From Longimicrobium sp. (GTDB lineage: Bacteria; Gemmatimonadota; Gemmatimonadetes; Longimicrobiales; Longimicrobiaceae), in NCBI RefSeq assembly GCF_036388275.1, contig NZ_DASVSF010000008.1, positions 178,173 through 242,172 of the forward strand: a DNA stretch of 64,000 bases, given 5' to 3'. Below, one piece after another: positions 61,522 through 64,000 of this stretch; within the stretch, counting starts at the first letter, position 1, and each line of letters starts with the position of its first letter. The notes below the pieces were generated by a model. The model was not told the DNA's origin. It ran no database searches and saw only the letters and a program-made list of their open reading frames with translations. A program made the translations under genes and the position numbers.

Positions 61522-61839
61522 TCAGGGCGTGCGGCCGGTGTCGCCCTGCGTGGGCACCGGGCCCGTGGCGCCGCTCTGCACCGGCTCGCCGAGCGCGTTG
61601 GGCACCTGCGTGGTGGAATCCGACGCGGTGGGCGACGTGCCGGGGCCGGAGGGCGCCGCCGGGTTCACGGTGCCCGCGGGCGGAAGGACACCCGGGACGG
61701 CGGTGCCCTCGGCGGCCGAATCGGCGGTGTTGGCGCTCTGGTTGGCCTCGTCGGGCGCGTTGTGCTCGCCCGCGCCGTCGCAGGCGGCCAGGGCGAGGGC
61801 GGTTAGCAGGCAGGCGGGCAGGTGGCGTAGCCTGGACAT
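61522..61839 (-). CDS. Small Ala/Pro/Thr-rich lipoprotein
   Basis: A 105-residue protein: M-S-R-L-R-H-L-P-A-C-L-L-T-A-L-A-L-A-A-C (lipobox L-A-A-C) and a low-complexity Ala/Pro/Gly/Ser/Thr tail. It resembles the lipoprotein at 27892. An ATG six bases upstream could also be used. Convergent with the hydrolase gene, seven bases apart. Function unknown. Confidence 0.65.
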   Translation of the reverse strand: MSRLRHLPACLLTALALAACDGAGEHNAPDEANQSANTADSAAEGTAVPGVLPPAGTVNPAAPSGPGTSPTASDSTTQVPNALGEPVQSGATGPVPTQGDTGRTP

Positions 61840-61918
61840 CGGCATCTCGGGATTCGGGTTGCGTGCTTCGGGTTGACGTTCCGCGCCGCCGTCTCGCATC
61901 CGCCGTACCACGCGCCGG

Positions 61919-62965
61919 TCAGGCCGTGGCGCCCCCGCAGCTGGAGCCCGCGCCCGCGGTGCATCCGAAGCAGTGCGGCCCCAGCACAATGTCGCGCCGG
62001 CTCAGCGCGTCCAGGTCGAAGTCGAAGATGGTCCGCGGCCCGCGCGGGTCTACCGGCAGCCCCAGCATCTGGTTGAAGTCGCAGTCGTACAGCACGCCGT
62101 CCCATCCCACCGAAAGCGTGTTGCGGCACATCACTCCCGCGGCGGCGGCGGGGTTGAAGGCCGTCACCAGCCGCTCCATGTACTCGTTCAGCCGGCCGCT
62201 CTCCGCCAGGAACTCCAGGTAGCGGCTGATGGGCATGTTGGTGATGGTGTACAGCTGGTTGAAGCGGATGCCGTACAGCCGCTCCATCTGCCGCTTCCAG
62301 TCCGCCTCGAGCGCGCCCTGGTTGCCGGGGAGGAACGTTCCCACGGGATTGGTGACCAGGTCCAGCACCAGCCCCGATCCCTCGCGTCCGTATCCCAGCT
62401 CGTTCAGCCGCCGTAGCGCCTGGATCGACTCGTCGAAAACGCCGTCCCCCCGTTGCGAGTCCGTGCCCTTGGGCCGGTAGTGCGGCAGCGAGGCGACCAC
62501 GTGCACCCGGTGCTGGGCGAAGAACTCCGGGAGGTACGCGTAGTTGGGGAGCAGCGTGATGGTGAGGTTGCACCGGTCGATGACGTGCTTGCCCGCCGCC
62601 GTCGCGCGCTCGACGATCTCCCGCCACCGCTTGTGCAGCTCCGGCGCGCCCCCGGTGATGTCGACCGTGGGGATGCCGGTGGATTCGATCACCTGGATGC
62701 ACCGGTCCACGACGTCGTCGGGCATCATCTCGGTGCGGTCCGGACCGGCATCCACGTGGCAGTGGCGGCACGTCTGGTTGCACTTGCGTCCCACGTTGAT
62801 CTGCAGGATGTCGATCGTCGTGGGGCGCAGCGGAAGCAACCCGGCCCCGGCGAGCGCCGACTCGAAGCTCTGCGCCACGGGCACGGCGTGCAGCAGCGAG
62901 CGCTGCTCGCGCGTGGACGCCAGGCCGGAGCGGCGCTTCTGCAGGGTCGGGAGAACGCGGGACAT
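61919..62965 (-). CDS. arsS: Arsenosugar-biosynthesis radical SAM protein, ArsS-like
   Basis: A 348-residue radical SAM protein. The cluster cysteines are in K-C62-N-Q-T-C66-R-H-C69-H-V-D-A-G-P, and S-L-P-H-Y, L-D-L-V-T-N-P and F-L-P-G-N-Q follow. The C terminus has further Cys (M-C-R-N-T-L, Y-D-C-D-F-N-Q, H-C-F-G-C-T and S-S-C-G-G). The family converts a dimethylarsenic precursor toward arsenosugars. The ATG at 62965 has no Shine-Dalgarno, and an octamer cluster lies six bases upstream. The AhpD-like gene upstream in the same direction is its known companion. Confidence 0.9.
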   Translation of the reverse strand: MSRVLPTLQKRRSGLASTREQRSLLHAVPVAQSFESALAGAGLLPLRPTTIDILQINVGRKCNQTCRHCHVDAGPDRTEMMPDDVVDRCIQVIESTGIPTVDITGGAPELHKRWREIVERATAAGKHVIDRCNLTITLLPNYAYLPEFFAQHRVHVVASLPHYRPKGTDSQRGDGVFDESIQALRRLNELGYGREGSGLVLDLVTNPVGTFLPGNQGALEADWKRQMERLYGIRFNQLYTITNMPISRYLEFLAESGRLNEYMERLVTAFNPAAAAGVMCRNTLSVGWDGVLYDCDFNQMLGLPVDPRGPRTIFDFDLDALSRRDIVLGPHCFGCTAGAGSSCGGATA

Positions 62966-62970
62966 AGGGG

Positions 62971-63006
62971 CAGTGCGTAAGTGCATGAGTGCGGTGGTGC
63001 GAAAGT
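62971..63006. repeat. Degenerate AGTGCGTG octamer cluster at the arsS start
   Basis: Units AGTGCGTA, AGTGCATG, AGTGCGGT, GGTGCGAA. It occupies the leader immediately before the arsS start. Confidence 0.8.
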
Positions 63007-63056
63007 ACCGAGGGCCAAGTGCCAAGTGCCTGGTAAACGACCTTGGCCCTCGGTAC
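63005..63056. repeat. 15-bp-arm hairpin between the two arsenosugar genes
   Basis: GTACCGAGGGCCAAG at 63005 pairs perfectly with CTTGGCCCTCGGTAC at 63042-63056, with a 22-base loop. It lies inside the presumed operon, so it could attenuate or process the transcript. Confidence 0.85.
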
Positions 63057-63077
63057 TCGGCACCCGGTACTTTCCCT

Positions 63078-63425
63078 CTACATGCCGAGTTCGTCGGCGC
63101 GGTTGCGCATCTGGATGCCGTGCACCAGGGATGCGCCGCCGCGGATGGCTGCCGCTACGTGCACGGCCTCGGTCATCTGCTCGGTGTCGGCGCCCTTCTG
63201 AAGGCAGTCCGAGGAGTACGCGTCGATGCAGTATGGGCACTGCACCGCGTGCGCCACGGCCAGGGCGATCAGCGACTTCTCGCGCTCGCTGAGGGCCCCC
63301 TCGGCGAAGACAGCGTTGTACCAGGCGAAGAACTTCTCGGCCAGGTGCGGCGCATCCTTGCCCATCTCGCCGAAGCGGGGCAGGTCGTGCGCGTTGTAGT
63401 AGTGCGCGTGGGTTCCAGATTCCAT
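63078..63425 (-). CDS. AhpD/CMD-like protein, arsenosugar-biosynthesis-associated
   Basis: A 115-residue carboxymuconolactone-decarboxylase-fold protein. The redox pair is C63-P-Y-C66 in H-A-V-Q-C-P-Y-C-I-D-A-Y, with A-L-S-E-R-E-K-S-L-I-A-L-A-V-A-H-A before it and A-V-H-V-A-A-A-I-R-G-G after. The length and motif match the peroxidase-like protein usually encoded next to arsS. It starts at 63425 and precedes arsS by 112 bases. Confidence 0.87.
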   Translation of the reverse strand: MESGTHAHYYNAHDLPRFGEMGKDAPHLAEKFFAWYNAVFAEGALSEREKSLIALAVAHAVQCPYCIDAYSSDCLQKGADTEQMTEAVHVAAAIRGGASLVHGIQMRNRADELGM

Positions 63426-63602
63426 CGATCGGTTTGTTGAGGTGCCGCGCGCCGTAGCTTGGGCGCACCTTGTACAGTAACGGCACGCCGCCATTTGGCG
63501 CCACCCGGGCTGCTCCCCCCGCCCCCTCCCGCACGGAGCTGCTGTGCGGAGAGGGGGAGGAACTTCGATCCTGATCCGATCGGGTGCTGCGAATGCCGCA
63601 GC

Positions 63603-63648
63603 GCCCCCCATCCCCAGCCCTTCCCCCGCAAACTGCGCGGGGGAAGGG
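63603..63648. repeat. CCCTTCCCC palindromic repeat (inverted copy of 51810)
   Basis: Reverse complement of 51810-51856: same arms, loop and CTGGGGATGGGG flank. Part of the repeat-filled gap 63426-63936. Confidence 0.9.
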
Positions 63649-63740
63649 AGCTAGCCCGGCGCGTCTGCCTGATCCGGGGTTCGGGCTGGGCTCGAGTAGC
63701 GAGCTTGGGTGCGCTTCGGCCGGTCCGGCGCATTTCCCCG

Positions 63741-63810
63741 GCTGCCCTCTCCCCCGGCCCCTCTCCCGCAAGCGGGAGAGGGGAGAATTCGCTCGCGCTT
63801 CGGCTGGCCT
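63741..63810. repeat. CCCTCTCCC palindrome with GAATTCGC tail
   Basis: CCCCTCTCCCGC / GCGGGAGAGGGG arms followed by AGAATTCGCTCGCGCTTCGG. Related to the cluster at 34441. Confidence 0.85.
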
Positions 63811-63830
63811 GGCGCACTCTGCTTCGCGTG

Positions 63831-63869
63831 CAGTCCGCGAAGGCGGACTTCGGGCCCTTGTTGCCGCGA
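63831..63869. repeat. AGTCCGC/GCGGACT element, truncated at its right side
   Basis: CAGTCCGCGAAGGCGGACTT followed by TTGTTGCCGCGA, where other copies continue ATTTCATTCGCC. Here the match stops exactly where the candidate IS66-type end begins. Confidence 0.75.
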
Positions 63870-64000
63870 CGTAACCGTTCAGTGGGTTGTACAAAACTGT
63901 AGACTTTGTTCACATGAGCACTACATATTGTGGCCCATGAGCATCATAGAGCAGCTGGAGGCGGCTGGTGAAGTCCTCTCGCCCGCAGTGCGCGCGGCGA
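63870..64000 (+). mobile_element. Possible left end of an IS66-like element (partial)
   Basis: The sequence switches abruptly from a dispersed repeat to GTAACCGTTCAG, and IS66-family ends commonly start GTAA. An AT-richer leader then leads to an ATG at 63937 opening M-S-I-I-E-Q-L-E-A-A-G-E-V-L-S. That start is compatible with a transposase-related protein but is too short to identify. The element would continue beyond the window. Confidence 0.35.
63937..64000 (+). CDS. Truncated gene at the window edge
   Basis: Twenty-one codons are visible (M-S-I-I-E-Q-L-E-A-A-G-E, then V-L-S-P-A-V-R-A-A). An earlier ATG at 63914 hits a stop after eight codons. It may be the transposase of the element suspected at 63870. 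No motif is available to confirm it. Confidence 0.4.
   Translation, partial: MSIIEQLEAAGEVLSPAVRAA

Overview
The window looks like chromosome of a high-GC, Gram-negative bacterium, most likely a Gemmatimonadota member of the Longimicrobium type. This is inferred from four things: a SusC/SusD pair, several lipoproteins with lipobox cysteines, large secreted M14 and amidohydrolase proteins typical of that phylum, and very GC-rich third positions. Genes are densely packed on both strands. Many neighbours overlap by four bases (ATGA, GTGA or TTGA), and GTG and TTG starts are common. No rRNA, tRNA or CRISPR array was recognised.

Layout: 1-3.7 kb is a SusC-SusD uptake operon cut by the window edge. 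4.1-10.6 kb holds a DUF3343 gene, a tandem octamer array, a PAS/Cys-pair protein and, divergent from it, a KaiC-KaiB-hybrid histidine kinase operon. 10.8-17.5 kb carries a transglutaminase-like protein, uvrA and a hipBA toxin-antitoxin pair. 17.6-22.6 kb has a secreted RD-rich protein, a PepSY membrane protein behind a Fur-box-like dyad, and a pair of secreted amidohydrolases, one lacking its metal ligands. 22.7-32.1 kb contains gyrA, an FKBP isomerase, many small hypothetical genes, a possible two-gene toxin-antitoxin module bracketed by 34-bp direct repeats, and an aminopeptidase.

32.5-46.1 kb has an OLD-type ATPase/TOPRIM nuclease, an NtrC-family regulator, a DUF2335 gene, ruvX-mltG-thiE, otsA with a reductase, and a DivK-like/diguanylate cyclase/ligA operon. 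46.2-53.4 kb has an ORC-like AAA protein, a DUF72 protein, an SPFH protein and small membrane or acetyltransferase genes. 53.6-63.4 kb has a large M14 peptidase, a radical SAM/DUF4130 DNA-repair pair, a papain-like/partner pair, a metallo-beta-lactamase hydrolase, and an ArsS plus AhpD-like pair. The right edge looks like the left end of an IS66-like element.

Information flow and repair are well represented (gyrA, uvrA, ligA, ruvX, radical SAM/DUF4130). Signalling is rich: the Kai operon, a PAS protein, an NtrC regulator and a c-di-GMP module. Intergenic DNA is full of dispersed repeats in at least five families: an AGTGCGTG octamer, CACGCAGAG inverted repeats, an AGTCCGC/GCGGACT element, a TCATCCCGACGG element, and CCCTCTCCC or CCCTTCCCC palindromes. 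These explain most gene-free stretches and several spurious reading frames.
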